64,000 nucleotides of DNA from Cymbidium sinense (GCA_021442155.1 CM038221.1:42727648-42791647); one strand, 5' to 3'. Numbered from the stretch's first letter, positions 13,301 to 25,064 are shown. Numbers and translations are program-made. The notes: a model not told the origin generated them from the sequence alone.

Positions 13301-14827
13301 ATAATTTCATTCATGTGTATGCATATGCTAGAATTTGGGATAAAACTTTACTTTACATGAATAAAAGATTCATTTTTATATATCCTTTGCATGATTTTCA
13401 TTTCTATATTTGTATATGTTTACATATATTTAAGTTATTTAAGTCTGAATATCTCGAGAATATGAGGTTTTAAGTAGTCCCAAGGAGGTCTTAGATAATC
13501 TCACTTCTCTGGTTTAACTATGGCACGTAATTGCTTAAATCTCTAATACATGTCTACAGATGCTTAACTATGAAATGAAATCTTTTTTTCTACCAAATTT
13601 ATGTATTAATTATCTCAACTGTGCAAAAAATATAAATATATATTGCATGTACAAATACATATATTAAATCAAATATTATAAACAATAAAATGAGGAAGTG
13701 TGTATGTTATTGATGATGGAAAGAAGTAATAGAATGTTATTAATAGTGATTCAATTTTATTAATCATAAGATTCCTTTTATATTTGAATAAGACTCCTTA
13801 AGACTAACCCAAACATAGGTTTAATAAAATATTTATAAATGGTTCACTAAAAAAACTAAAGCCATAATAATACGCTTTTAGAAAATAACTTAGGGTAGGG
13901 ATGAAGGGGGTCAAACCCCTTTCTTCTCTTCATAATAATTAGATGTTGAGTAGACATTAAACAAAATAGGAAAGTGTAAATTAAAATTGATCAATTTATT
14001 CTAAGATTTGAAATGAAATTTCCCTTAATGTTTAGCGTAAATAATTTTAAACTTAAGATAATCACACTCTTAAAGCTTAGTCAAGACACACCACACTAAA
14101 CCTTAGCACACACATTAGAATACTAAGCCATCAATTCTAGTATTTGGTTAGGCTGGTATATATTATAGTGTTGTGTTTTATTTTATGATATAATATTTTA
14201 GACTGAATGTTAGAATTGTTTGCTCGTAGACTGGATGTTAGGTCGCTAATAACCTACTGATATTTTATGTAGGGGATTATGTTAAAGGAGTTATTGTAAT
14301 AATAACTAAATATAAATATTCTTATTTACAGGTGTCGCTTATGCCCCCTAAGCATAATCCAATTAGGATTAGTCGACTTGGTTACCCAAGTGTAGGGTAC
14401 TAAGTCCAAATATATGCAATATAATTGCTTAGTTTGTATGCTTATTTCTTAATATTTATTTTGCAGGTGTAGTTAGATTTTATTTTTTTATAAATATGTA
14501 ATTTTTGTAATGGGATTAAGATTACTGCTATGGGATTTAAGATGAGCAGTGGCTATAAGACAAAGACTTGGGAGGCCCTGTTAAGCTTGGAGCAAATTAA
14601 TCCAAAAGAAATAAGGAAAGAATGAAAAGAGATTGAAGACCCCCATAACATTTATTTTTAATTATAATCTGAGTTGTATAAGGGTAGAGTTCGTCTATCT
14701 AATTTATTTTTCTTTCTGGGTGTACGACGATACGAGGTCGCATCGATCTCTTATTCTTTTATGAAATTCATATGTTTGATTGTTGTGTTTAGATAACTCA
14801 ATAAAAGTGCATGCTTTTCATAGGTTT
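10301..14827 (+). repeat. Inner right arm of the giant inverted repeat
   Basis: This stretch mirrors 4,752-9,280 and continues uninterrupted into 14,828-16,172. A 75-codon open frame at 10,950-11,177 lies in it. The mirrored stretch of the left arm (about 8,400-8,630) does not preserve it, and the translation shows no family features, so it is not called as a gene. Confidence 0.8.
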
Positions 14828-16172
14828 CTTAAAGTGTGATGATTTGATGTGTGGCCTGGATGTTGTAGGCTCTTTAGGATAAAATTAAATTTTCTATCAT
14901 CACTAAATAACTCATAACTAAAGTTTAATACAACTCATAACCTCATTTTAAAGGCTAGGCTTTTAATAAAGATAATAAAAGATTTAGCTACTTCTTAGTT
15001 GAACGATTGTATGTTATCACACAATGTATATCATATTATTTTGCTTTTGAAGGATCTCCACTCTTGCATGATAGGAGAAGAGCTTGACCTATGAGAGCAG
15101 TCCCTTGTAATGGAGAACACCTCTTCTTACAGATTTAGCCAACATCTCAATTTTATCATACATTTAGAGATAATTGTCCCAAGCCTTATTTCAAAATAAA
15201 TATGTCAAAATGATTTATAAAGTTGTAAATTTTGGCATTAGTCTAAGTCATATTTTCATACCAATAATATTCTAATTTCTTGATTAGTGAGTTTAGGATT
15301 CTAATTCATTTCTTAATTAAATAATAGTTAGCTATCTTGCACCTACATAAGATGACCTATATAGTTTTAAAGCATAGGAGATGCTAGAGGTCACTCAGAT
15401 GGTCGTAAGTCTAGAAGAGTCTAGATGTGTCTATTCCTCTTGTGGAGATAAACTATTATGTCCCATTTTCCCGATTAGACTTAGGTTGTGCTTCTCACTT
15501 GTGCTAAGGCATTTTAAATTTAGGTTCTGAGGATACTCATTTTCTTTGGACTATGAGCATAAGTCCTCACCTCTTAGGTATTTTCACATTCTTGTGCTAT
15601 TAGACTATAAGCCCTAGCATTCTAATGAAATTCTAATTTAAATAAAAGTAAATTTTCCCTTTCACAAAATGTAAAGCCTCATTATAGGGTATATTGAATC
15701 ACTTACTATGGCTCTTAGTATCACGAGTGCTTCCTCATTCTCCTTTGGAATTGGTAAATAAGTCTTCGTATTTGAACTTTCCTACTTGATTTCTAAAAGT
15801 ACCCACACTTTTGATAGTTTATCTTTGAAATATTTGAAGATACTTATTGACAACTTTAATCGAGAGTATTCTTAGAAAATTTTTATTTCTTGAGATGTAA
15901 TTAATTATGAAAGCTCACTTCCATAGGAAATTAAAGAACTCGACATAAAATAAACCCTGCTTTACTTTTCCATGTAAAGTGGGGGAAAGATCTTTAATAC
16001 ATATGTAGACTCATCTATCTTAGGAGCCCTTATTAGGTGATTAGGTCTATTTTGGGGTGATGTTTCTATCTTCTGAGATAATACATCAAACCTTAATGTT
16101 ACACCTAATCACTTCAATAAGTACCCCCTAGGATTTGCATGGTGTCCCTATGGCTCCAAATTAAAACACCAC
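14828..16172 (+). repeat. Outer right arm and terminus of the giant inverted repeat
   Basis: This is the uninterrupted counterpart of 305-1,550. It ends with CTCCAAATTAAAACACCAC at 16,172, the complement of the TGTGGTGTTTTAATTTGGAG end seen at 1,560. The last 280 bp (15,894-16,172) match 14-294 and 4,471-4,751 in direct orientation and 1,560-1,838 in inverted orientation. Confidence 0.75.
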
Positions 16173-17400
16173 GATCAAGCTGGCTACTTTGGTTAAATTA
16201 GAAAAATTAGGTTCGTTGAAGGGTTCTCATATGTTTGATTGATTATTTGTGATTGATTGTAGGTGTTGGTTTGAATAGATTTGGATTAGATTGAGTTTTA
16301 GTTCAATTTGACCATTTAGGTCAAATTAAGTCAAATGGGTCAATTGGGTTAGCTTTATCAATTTGGCTTCAATTGGTGATTGGAGTGTGTTCAATACTTA
16401 AATGGTGGTTGATCAGAGCCATTGATTGCTATCAATTCAAGTGGAATGAGATTTGGCCCAAGTTGGCCCTTTAGGCTAAATTGAGTCAACTTAGAATAAT
16501 TAGGTTAATTGGTTTGGTTTGGCTCAATTGATTGTAATTGGATGGTTAATGGTGAATAATAATCACTTTGGAATGGATTTAATGAATTTATTTGGTCCAA
16601 TTTAGGTTGAATTAGAATTTGACTCAATTTAATCATTTAGGACAAATTGGATCAAGTGGACCAATTGGCTTAATTGGGTTCAATTAGAGGTATATGAAGA
16701 CTGAAATATTTTCAATGATGATTTTGAAGTGGATTGGTGACTTTGATTACAATCAATCTGGGTTAGGTTGAGTTTTGACTCATTTGAACTCTTTAGGTCA
16801 AATGAGTCAACTTGGGTGAATTAAGTTAATTAAGTTGATCGGGTTGATTGCATGAATTAAAATGGATCATGATATTCAATTGGTTATTTAGGATAATTAT
16901 GAAGCTTGGATTATGTTTGATTAGCTTAAATCAAGTTGGATAGGGTTTAGGTTATATCAGGTTTAAGTGGGTTAACTTGGGTTAAAGCCTAAGTTGACTT
17001 TTTTTGATTCAATTAAATTGGAGTCAAGGCTCAATTATATCTAATTGGAGTTCAAATGAATTTGGATTGGTTAGATCCCAATAAAATTGATTTGGTCTTG
17101 AGTTTGGCCATTTTGAGTCCAAATAGGTTAAGTTTAACTAACTTAGCCAAGTCGAACTAAGATGGATCAAGCAGTGCTTAGATTAAATTGGTATTTGGCT
17201 TGGAGCTTGGCTTATAATCATTTGGTTAGGATTTGGGTAATTGACTAGGAATGAGATTTGGTTGGGCCTTAGGGTCGGTGAGGTTCTACCTATCCTATGG
17301 ATCCTCTAAGCTTGGACTTAGTGTCTTCCTGGTCAAGTGTCTTAGCACTAAGAAAATCTTAGTGTCTAGAAGAATCCTAGGCCTAGATGATAGTAGTTAA
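16173..17400 (-). repeat. Inverted copy of the central spacer region
   Basis: Immediately after the arm terminus, the sequence becomes the diverged reverse complement of about 9,330-10,700. It shows GGTCAAATTAAGTCAAATGG-like motifs through 16,300-17,150. Near 17,335 it has GTGTCTTAGCACTAAGAAAA, the inverse of the block at about 9,325-9,345. It is a partial third copy of the family, without arms. Confidence 0.65.
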
Positions 17401-17445
17401 CTCACTCTAAAAGTGAGATCAACATAGTAAAGATATTGATCAAAT

Positions 17446-17790
17446 ATACAATTTTACAAATTATAATATGCATTAATGGAAGTACTATCAAAACGTGCCC
17501 ATTTCTCTTGTATAAAAACTTGGTTATCATTGTGATTTTTTTCATTGGAGAAGAACTCCCTCACCATGGGGAAAATGCAAGCGGTGTTATCATAGGCGAG
17601 ATGCTCCCAGCCTTGCTCGTTGATAACCCTCTTCACGCTCTCACTAAGATTGTGGAAGCTCTCTCTGGGATGAGGTGCTTATTGATGAGCACATGTTGGT
17701 ACCTCGCCTTAGCATCCACATTGATGAATTTGTCAGTGCCACTGCAGGACACCGTCTTCTTGCCCTTCTAGAAGTTCTTGAGCCAGGGCT
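17446..17790 (-). pseudogene. Broken retrotransposon gag-like ('putative plant transposon protein') domain
   Basis: Read on the minus strand, the segment from about 17,636 to 17,454 gives VINEQGWEHLA, then PMVREFFSN, then a stretch like KWARFDSTSIN ending in YYNL. This order (GWE, VREFYAN, G/EKW, FD..TIN..F/YNL) is the signature of the plant-transposon-protein domain found in many plant Ty3/Gypsy gag regions. Just upstream, about 17,760-17,650, a second frame reads TDKFINVDAKARYQ and then INKHLIPERAS, the usual preceding part of that domain. The two halves are in different frames, so the copy is broken. No protease, reverse transcriptase or integrase follows: at 17,400 the sequence changes into the inverted-repeat family. 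Family assignment is by motif memory only. Confidence 0.55.
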
Positions 17791-17863
17791 GAAGCAAAGC
17801 TAAGATGTAAGAAAGATCAAGAGAATAAAGGCTTTAGAATAAGATTTTTTTCTACTTAAGGGT

Positions 17864-17873
17864 TATATTTATA
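17864..17873 (-). promoter_or_regulatory. TATA-box-like motif upstream of the gag-like remnant
   Basis: On the minus strand this reads TATAAATATA, roughly 80-100 bp upstream of the gag-like reading frame, which is a usual distance for a TATA box plus leader. It could be the old promoter of the retroelement. AT-rich DNA gives such motifs by chance, so support is weak. Confidence 0.25.
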
Positions 17874-17884
17874 GACTAGAGCCA

Positions 17885-18400
17885 ACATCATGGTGTTGCT
17901 TCTACAATGCCAAAGCACTGGCCTCTCAATTTCTAAGATTTATGACCAACATCGCAGCACTCCACATACAACTCCTAAGCACCAGCCAGCTAGTCAAGAC
18001 AGTTTTTGTGCTAGTTTGAAAGAGCATGACATATATTGATGGAGTGCCACGACACTGGTCAAAAGTTATGTACTTTTCTATTAAATGTGCATGCTAATCT
18101 ATCAGCTTTTGAATGGCTTTTTGCTAGCACCACGACACTACTTTGACAGCATTGTGGAGCTAGTCAAATATTCAACTTATTTTATTTAATTCCTTATGGT
18201 TCCTTAGCATTATAAACTCAGTATTGCACTCTCTGATTTTGAGGCCTATGTTTATGTCTGGCAGCGTTGGGGCACTAGCTCGCTCATGCCAAGGCATTAA
18301 GCTTCATGCACCAAAGCGCAAACTTCTCAATGCCATAGTGTTGAACCCTTAGCATTGTGACACTACTTCTACATTGCCAAAATGTTGTATCCCAAAAATA
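17885..18400. repeat. Degenerate CACTGGC/GCATTG motif cluster
   Basis: Short variants of a GC-richer motif recur at irregular spacing, for example CAAAGCACTGGCC, CATCGCAGCACTCC, GCCACGACACTGG, CACCACGACACTAC, CAGCATTGTGGAGC, CAGCGTTGGGGCACTAGC and GCATTGTGACACTAC. The cluster lies upstream of the gag-like remnant in its reading direction. It may be the degenerate LTR or leader of that element. No LTR boundaries could be fixed. Confidence 0.4.
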
Positions 18401-18420
18401 AAAAAGTAAACAATCAAATC

Positions 18421-19030
18421 AAACACCTTTTTGTTCACCATACGAAAGCCTCTAAAATAATTAATAGCATTCTCAAGGGATGTAAGTCCAATCCATATGT
18501 TCATCATGCGAACACCTTAATGACATTCTAAAGGGATGTAAGCCCAATCTATATGTTTGGCATGCGAACTTCTAATATTTAATTAGCTTTCCAATGGATA
18601 TAAGTCTTGTCCTATGTTCACCATGTGAACTTTCCTATAATTTATGGCATTCCCAAGGGATGTAAGTCCAATCCATATGTTCTCCATGCGAACACCTTAA
18701 TGGAATTTTAAAGGGATGTAAGCCCAATCTATATGTTCTCCATGCAAACTTCTAAAATCTAACTAGCTTTCCAATGGATGTAAGCCTAGTCTTGTGTTCT
18801 CCATGCTATCTTTCTTGCAATTCATGACATTTTCAAAGAATGTAAGTCTAATCCATATATTTGTCATACGAATACCCTAATGTTATCCCAAAAGGATGTA
18901 TGCCCAATCTATATGTTAGTCATGCAAACTTTTAAAATCTAGCTAGCTTTCTAATGGGTGTAAGCCTAGTCTTATATTCGCCATGCGAACTTGCCTACAA
19001 TTTAAAGGGATATAGGATATGTAAGCCTAG
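18421..19030. repeat. 180-bp higher-order tandem repeat of three roughly 60-bp subunits
   Basis: The block ATGTAAGTCCAATCCATATG recurs at 18,480, 18,660 and, degenerate, at 18,840, giving an exact 180-bp period. Within each period there are three related subunits spaced about 56-62 bp apart. Each reads approximately GGATGTAAGxCxxxTCxxxxT, followed by CATGCGAAC. About 3.4 higher-order copies are present and then decay near 19,030. There is no coding signal and no spacer structure as in CRISPR arrays; the organism is eukaryotic. Confidence 0.85.
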
Positions 19031-22000
19031 TCCTATGTTGGTTGATTAGAATAATGGCAGTCCCGAGGTGTTGGAATCATAGGATCTTGATCGGGACTAC
19101 CCTCCTATTTCCCTTAGACATTCATCTATATCACACCACTAGACACCAATTCATATCAAAGAGATATGTCTATTTTCAACCTTAATTGAGTACTATCTTA
19201 TTACGGTAAGAAGGATAATTAACTATGAATACTTGCATTCATAAAGTAGAACTTATATTTAATTAAACCCTAACATAATGTTAGGATAAATATGGTTTAA
19301 TATATATATCAAACTGCCTCATGAAGAACGAACTCCTCGAACATCCTAAAAAGATGGTGTGAAGGTATGCAAAGGGTGCTTGCTTTTCCTGAGTGGTCAA
19401 TTATTTTTTTTCACTTGTGTATTAAAAGTTATACTAGATTTCATGTAGTCTACTGAGGTGCGATTTCTCACTCTTATTTTATTCACATATGTTATTTCAA
19501 GAATGGATAAGTCCCAAGTTGAATAGAGACTATTGGTTACTATTGAGAGTCTGATCTTAAATAAATTACAACTTTAGATTTATTTTTTTTAACAATCATG
19601 GTGATGTACATATTTTTTTTAGTGAAAAAATTACACCATGATTATTACGTATATTTTTTGGATTGTATTGTGATATGATTTGATGTTGAATACTTTTATT
19701 TTATGATAGTGGCTTTATGTATGTGAAATTGAAGAAAAAAATCCTTTCAAATAGATCTTAAGTATTCAATTAACTATTATAGCCTCAACACAATATGACC
19801 CACCCTAATATAATGATTTTCATCGAGTTAGGTTATAATAGAAATTGTAGTAATTAGGCTATATGCAAATTGAATGGTGGTAGTTAAATTGGCAGCCATA
19901 TAGAGTGTGGTGGTGCATGTGAGGAATGTAGATATAGTGGGGTGGTTCGGGCAGTATCTATGGAATGATATATTATATTAAGTGTTGGTGGTGTGGTATA
20001 AATGGTGAGGATGATCATAATTAGAATTATATTTATAAAAGCCTTAAAGTAGTTTTCTTTTATCTTAATAATTAGAAAGGTGGTTGGCCTATAAGGAGGC
20101 TCATCACAATTACAAGATGCTATATATAATAAAATTTTTAGAAATAATTAATTACAAAAAGAATAATAAATCAATTTAATTAAATATATACCATGTGTTA
20201 GATTACTAAATATAAGTTTTGTCATTAATTTTTGAGAATCTTGAGTGTTGGTTAGTGCTTAAGTTTGTGTTTTTACAAGGTTCCCTTCACTCACTTGGTG
20301 GGCTAACCATACATAATATTGTTCATATGCACTTGAATTAGTCTAATACCCTATGCTTGATCCTTGAGTTCATGCTAGAGATGATCCAAACAATTTTTAA
20401 AATCAATCTTCATGTGATGGTTTACATCAATATCAATCATTACTAATCTTTCAGTGAGTTTAATTATACATATGATCATTCTTTTGGTTGAGACCTAATT
20501 GAGCTTTAACTACAAACCCACTTAATCCTATAGATTAAGTTGATAATAATGACACTAGAATGACCATAAGATCATTTTAAACTTATCAAACAAATTTAAC
20601 ACCTTATATCTTTTTATATTTAATTTTAAATCTATTAAAGCTAACCAAAACTAATTTTAAATTAATAACTTTGATTTACTTTATGGTCTAAGAAGACCAA
20701 TTAGTGATTTAAGCACTTGATTTTTTTTCTAATGATTTAATTATATTTCAATTGATTATAATCAATTATTAAAACTTTTATTGCGGATTATGTACCTAGG
20801 CTTACCTTAGTATTAACATAGGTAAATCCCCAAACCATTAAATCCAATTGGCAATTTTGGATCATTTGATCCAATTAATGAAAGGAGTTTCATTATTTTA
20901 GCACATGTGTCAATCCCCTTTCCTTCCAAGGTTATTAACTTCTCTTGATTTACTAAATCATTTTGCTTAAGTGTTGTATGACCACTAAGAGAAAAGGAGA
21001 TAAGATTGTATACTTTTTGATCTTGATATTTTCTAAATTTAATGATTCATGGATTGGCCACTTCATTTCATTTAAATTTTGAAACACACTTTTGCATGTT
21101 GGACAAATAAAGAAATTTCATTGATTTGATTCACAATTTTTTTTCATGATTTAAAATCACCTTATAAGTCAATTTTCCAACAAGAGAAAATGAAAAACAA
21201 TAAATGAATGGGCCAACATATTTCATTCAAAATTCAAGACCCCTTAATACATATGATATGAATGAAAGATTTAATAATATTTTATAACAATATTGACATA
21301 TGAAATGACTATTGTACATAAAATTTAAATTTTTTTAATATGACACTTATGGTAGACCAATGGAATACACTTAATTTCATGCACTATTTTACATTACCTT
21401 GACTACTTTCACCATTCCACAATCCATTCATATCTATCTTATGCATGGATAATACCTTCCATGATGCAACTCAAAGTTATTCCCAAACATTATGATTAAT
21501 AGCTCCTTTAATACATCAAAATTATATTATTATGAATTAAATATCATTTACTCATTAAGATAGACATGCTTATGTCATGTTGTCATAACCAACTAGTTTC
21601 AAACAACCAAAGTTATCTCAACATATCCACACTTTAGCTTAGTCTAAAACCCAAATAATTTTGAATTCTTTAGCACAAAAATGATTCAATATAGTACACC
21701 CTTCTACATTGGTGTCACTCTTTAAATCTAGTTAAACAATCATAATTTAATGATTAACTATCTTTTACTTCAACTATTTACACTAGTGGAAAAATAATAA
21801 TAAATAAAAAATTAAAAAATTTAAAAAAATTAAAAAAAAAAAAATAATAAAAATAAAAAAAAAAATAAATAAAAATAAAAATAAAAAAATAATAAAAAAA
21901 GTAAAAAAAATTAAAAAAATTACAAATTTAAAAATTAAATTTTTTTTTTAAAAAAAAACTATTTACACTAGGGAAAAACTTCTTACATTACTCATTTTAT

Positions 22001-24290
22001 GCTACTTCTACCTTATTTTTCACTTCAAATGCTAGTGAACTTCTATTATATTATAGAAATCTCGTTCATAAGAAAATATACTTCGATAGCATAATAACTT
22101 AAATGGTTGGCTAAGTGGTTGGTTGAATTGGTTGGGTAGATAGAGTGCCACTTTTGTTAAAATCACACATTTTTTTTTTCTTTAATTTGTTGAGAATTGA
22201 ATATCGAGCTCAAAATTCAAGCAACTCGAGGGTTATTAACTAAATAGATAATGAATCATCAATTGTTGTCATATAATGACGATGACTCTTCACTAAGAGC
22301 TTCAAATCTTCATTATCTAACTTCTTTATGTCATAATCGTTTTGAAAGAATAAGTACATCAAATTCCTTTTAAATTACTTTTTGACAACTTCTTGATTAC
22401 CCTCAAATAACTTGTCCTTAAATTCATTGACATATGATAGCCATAATCTAAATTTCTCACTTTCTTATTGAAAAACAATTAGGGTTTAACAACTTTGCAA
22501 GAGAAATAACCTTTACACTAAATTAACATCTTTTATCTTTACACCTTCAAAGATATCATCAATGTCTTATTTCTCACTCTTTGTAATTCAATTAGCTATA
22601 TTTAGTTCATCATTAAAAAACTAGTTGCTAACTTTTATCAAGCGAAGTATTAAGACTCTCCTCCATATTTTTCTTATTATTCTTGAGTCAAATTTATATT
22701 ATTATTAAGAAAATCTCTTATATAGAGAAAAATTTTTCACTATTCCAATCATTATTTGTCTTTAAGGAATAGGCTGATGCAAAGCAGTTGATACCACTCT
22801 CACTTATGCTTTAGCATTCGCCTACTTATCATTAACTTTCCTAATAGAAGGCTCATTCACACCTTTTCTAGTTCAAAAACCCTAGCCTGAATCTAACTTA
22901 GATGTTAGGGTTTGAAGTTTTAATCTCAAGTTTAACCAGCTTTTATTGCTTAAAAGCTATTAATGGTGAAGTATTAATGATTTAATTAAATCAAAATTAT
23001 CTATTTATCAACTAAGATCAAGTCAACTTGTTGATAAGATCAAATCATCTCAAGCTCAAGAGTAGATTATATAGAAGAGATTGATGTTGATAAGGAATCT
23101 ACCCATATACTTAACTCTAGAAGGATCCACCCATATACTTAACTCTAGAGGGTAACTACACTGATTTATCTCAAGCTTTTAACATAACATCTTGCCATAA
23201 CTCAACTAAAGTAGATGGAGTCATCCAACAACTTTATGCAAGTTTGCCCCTATTAATGAATATATATAACATATTTTCATTTTATGGTAACTCTTTATTA
23301 GGCCACAACTTGTGATTTAATCATTTTCTTACAAATAATATTTTACATAGAAATACACCTTTATCCTCACTTATAAATAAGGAGTCCAAATGCAAGTTAT
23401 GACACAAAAAAATTACTATGCTAAAATTTATACATTTTGATAATAAGAAATCATAGAGCTCATATCTAATTTCTCTTTATGTTCACTTTATTTTATTCTC
23501 TCATTTCTTAGCTTTTCTAGTCAATATAATTTGAGCACTTTCCATTGGAAATTTAGAATTTAATATGTGAAAAATACAATAATTAAGGACCTATTGAGAT
23601 CAATTATTTAGTATTTTTATATTATTTTTAAAATATATTTATTTAATATATTTTTGACTCTTAATATTCTTTATTTTAGAAACAATCACACTATTTTTCA
23701 AAATGATCAAAATAACTTTTGACTGATTTGGATTATTGTTTAAAATAACTATTATTTTTTAACATCTTTTATTTTAAATTAAATAAATAATAATAAAATA
23801 ATAAAATAAAATAAAATTCACATACAAAGTATTTATATAATGGCACTGTGGTTCATTCCAGATGATGATCAGAAAGCTAGAGACTGAATTTTGTAAAATA
23901 AAATAAAAAATTATTTATTTATCATAGTTTCTTTAAACAAAATATTATTTGTAATACTTTATTATTATTTTTTCAGATAATTACAGCTGCTCTAAATCAG
24001 ACTCTTAAACTATATAAAATATCATTGATTTTAAAAATAAAATTATCAACTTTTTGAAAAATAAAATTATACTAAATTATACTAAATATATCTTAAGTTG
24101 AATGTAGAGTTAATAAGTCCAAGTCAAAATTCTATTATAATTTGAAATTATAATGTAATTATGAAAATTTTCAATTATAAAAATTGAAAATATTAAAATT
24201 ACAAGTATCAAATATGATAAAAATAAAATTATAAAAAATAATTTACTAATACTTATTATCATTCTTGAAAATTTTAGAAGTCAACGGACC
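19031..24290. other. AT-rich intergenic DNA with no recognised gene
   Basis: I looked for coding exons and transposon protein motifs in both strands and recognised none. Contents noted are a low-complexity A/T tract (21,786-21,952), a small tandem duplication of a roughly 26-bp unit containing CCCATATACTTAACTCTAGA (about 23,100-23,150), and very AT-rich DNA from 23,560 to 24,290. Confidence 0.5.
21786..21952. repeat. Low-complexity AAT/AAAAT tract
   Basis: About 165 bp consist almost only of A with interspersed T, in changing AATAAA/AAAATAA units. It ends with a run of T followed by a run of A. CTATTTACACTAG(T/G)G occurs on both sides (21,774-21,788 and 21,959-21,973), so a short direct repeat brackets the tract. 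Confidence 0.85.
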
Positions 24291-24593
24291 ACCACACTGA
24301 TAGACCAGTGTTTTAAGTACTTACGTGCCCATCCATGTACCCTAGTTTTCTCTGTGCTTCTAAAATCTAACTTTTTTTACTTTATCTTAATGGAGGCCAG
24401 ATGTCCCGTCACTCTGAGGACTTCTTTTTAGTCTTGCTTCCTAGCGGCAGAGTCTACCCTACTGGAACAACATGCTCAGTGCTCACGGGTAAGGGAACAG
24501 TGACGCACCAGTCTCGTTCTCGTCGCTCATATTCCGCCGGTCACTTCTCCTTCTGACAAACCCCTAAAATTTCGAGGAACTGAAGCCGGCGAC
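24291..24593 (+). promoter_or_regulatory. Putative core promoter and 5' leader of the TBCC-domain gene
   Basis: This is the sequence immediately upstream of the start codon. Base composition changes from very AT-rich (before 24,280) to balanced and pyrimidine-rich. No convincing TATA box was found, but pyrimidine patches such as CTTTTTTTACTTTATCTT (about 24,370) and CTTCTTTTTAGTCTTGCTTC (about 24,421) are present. This would fit a TATA-less housekeeping promoter. The transcription start cannot be fixed from sequence alone. Confidence 0.35.
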
Positions 24594-25064
24594 ATGATCG
24601 AGGAAGCTGTCGAGGCATCAACTTCTTTCTCCTCCTCGCTCGGCGGAAGCAGCGAAGATGGCGGAGGCGTTGCGCCACTCCTCCTGCGGCCGCGGCGAGA
24701 GGCCTTCGAGCACGGGCTCCTCCCCATCCCCAAGTTGATCTTCGCGGACGGAACCCTAACCCTAGGACCAATCGAGCAGCGCCTCCTTCAACTTCCGTCT
24801 GACCGGGTTGACGCGGCTGCGCTTGCGGATGCCCTCCAGATTCCTCTCGATCATGCCCTCCTCGTCCTTGATACCCTCGCTGCCGTCCTACCATCGGATG
24901 CCAAGTCCACCAGCGCCGACGTCCATGATCTAATTCTCTTTCTGTATATGCAATCTTACAAGAAGCTGGTCCCTAGGGCGCACAAGGATTCTGCGGCCGT
25001 TGCTGATGTTTGGCCTTCAACATCGGCCTTCGATGGGTACCTGTCTGCTCTATCACCGTTACAG
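24594..25064 (+). CDS. TBCCD1: TBCCD1-like exon 1 (residues 1-157)
   Basis: This exon starts at the ATG in GGCGACATGATCG and ends with CAG before GTTTGA. It is markedly GC-rich compared with all other exons, the usual 5' gradient of monocot genes. It encodes an acidic, serine-rich start, then [18 protein letters not shown], then a leucine-rich helical part with LLQLPSD and [19 protein letters not shown]. The frame stays open five more codons-worth past the donor site, but the protein family resumes with exon 2. Confidence 0.9.

Noticed and set aside
1560..16172. One LTR retrotransposon with the 280-bp sequence as LTRs
   Set aside because: The terminal copies are mainly inverted rather than direct, and no primer-binding site, polypurine tract or gag-pol coding region is visible between them. 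The TG...CA ends keep this from being fully excluded.
18421..19030. Regular repeats that might suggest a CRISPR array
   Set aside because: Repeat units are contiguous and diverged with no unique spacers, and the sequence is from a plant nuclear genome.
24755..24772. CCCTAACCCTAG telomere-like/telobox motif
   Set aside because: It lies inside the coding part of exon 1 (encoding part of GTLTLGP) and is too short to be an interstitial telomere.
24527..24894. Two minus-strand open frames opposite exon 1
   Set aside because: GC-rich shadows of the real exon; Arg/Gly/Pro-rich translation without a domain.
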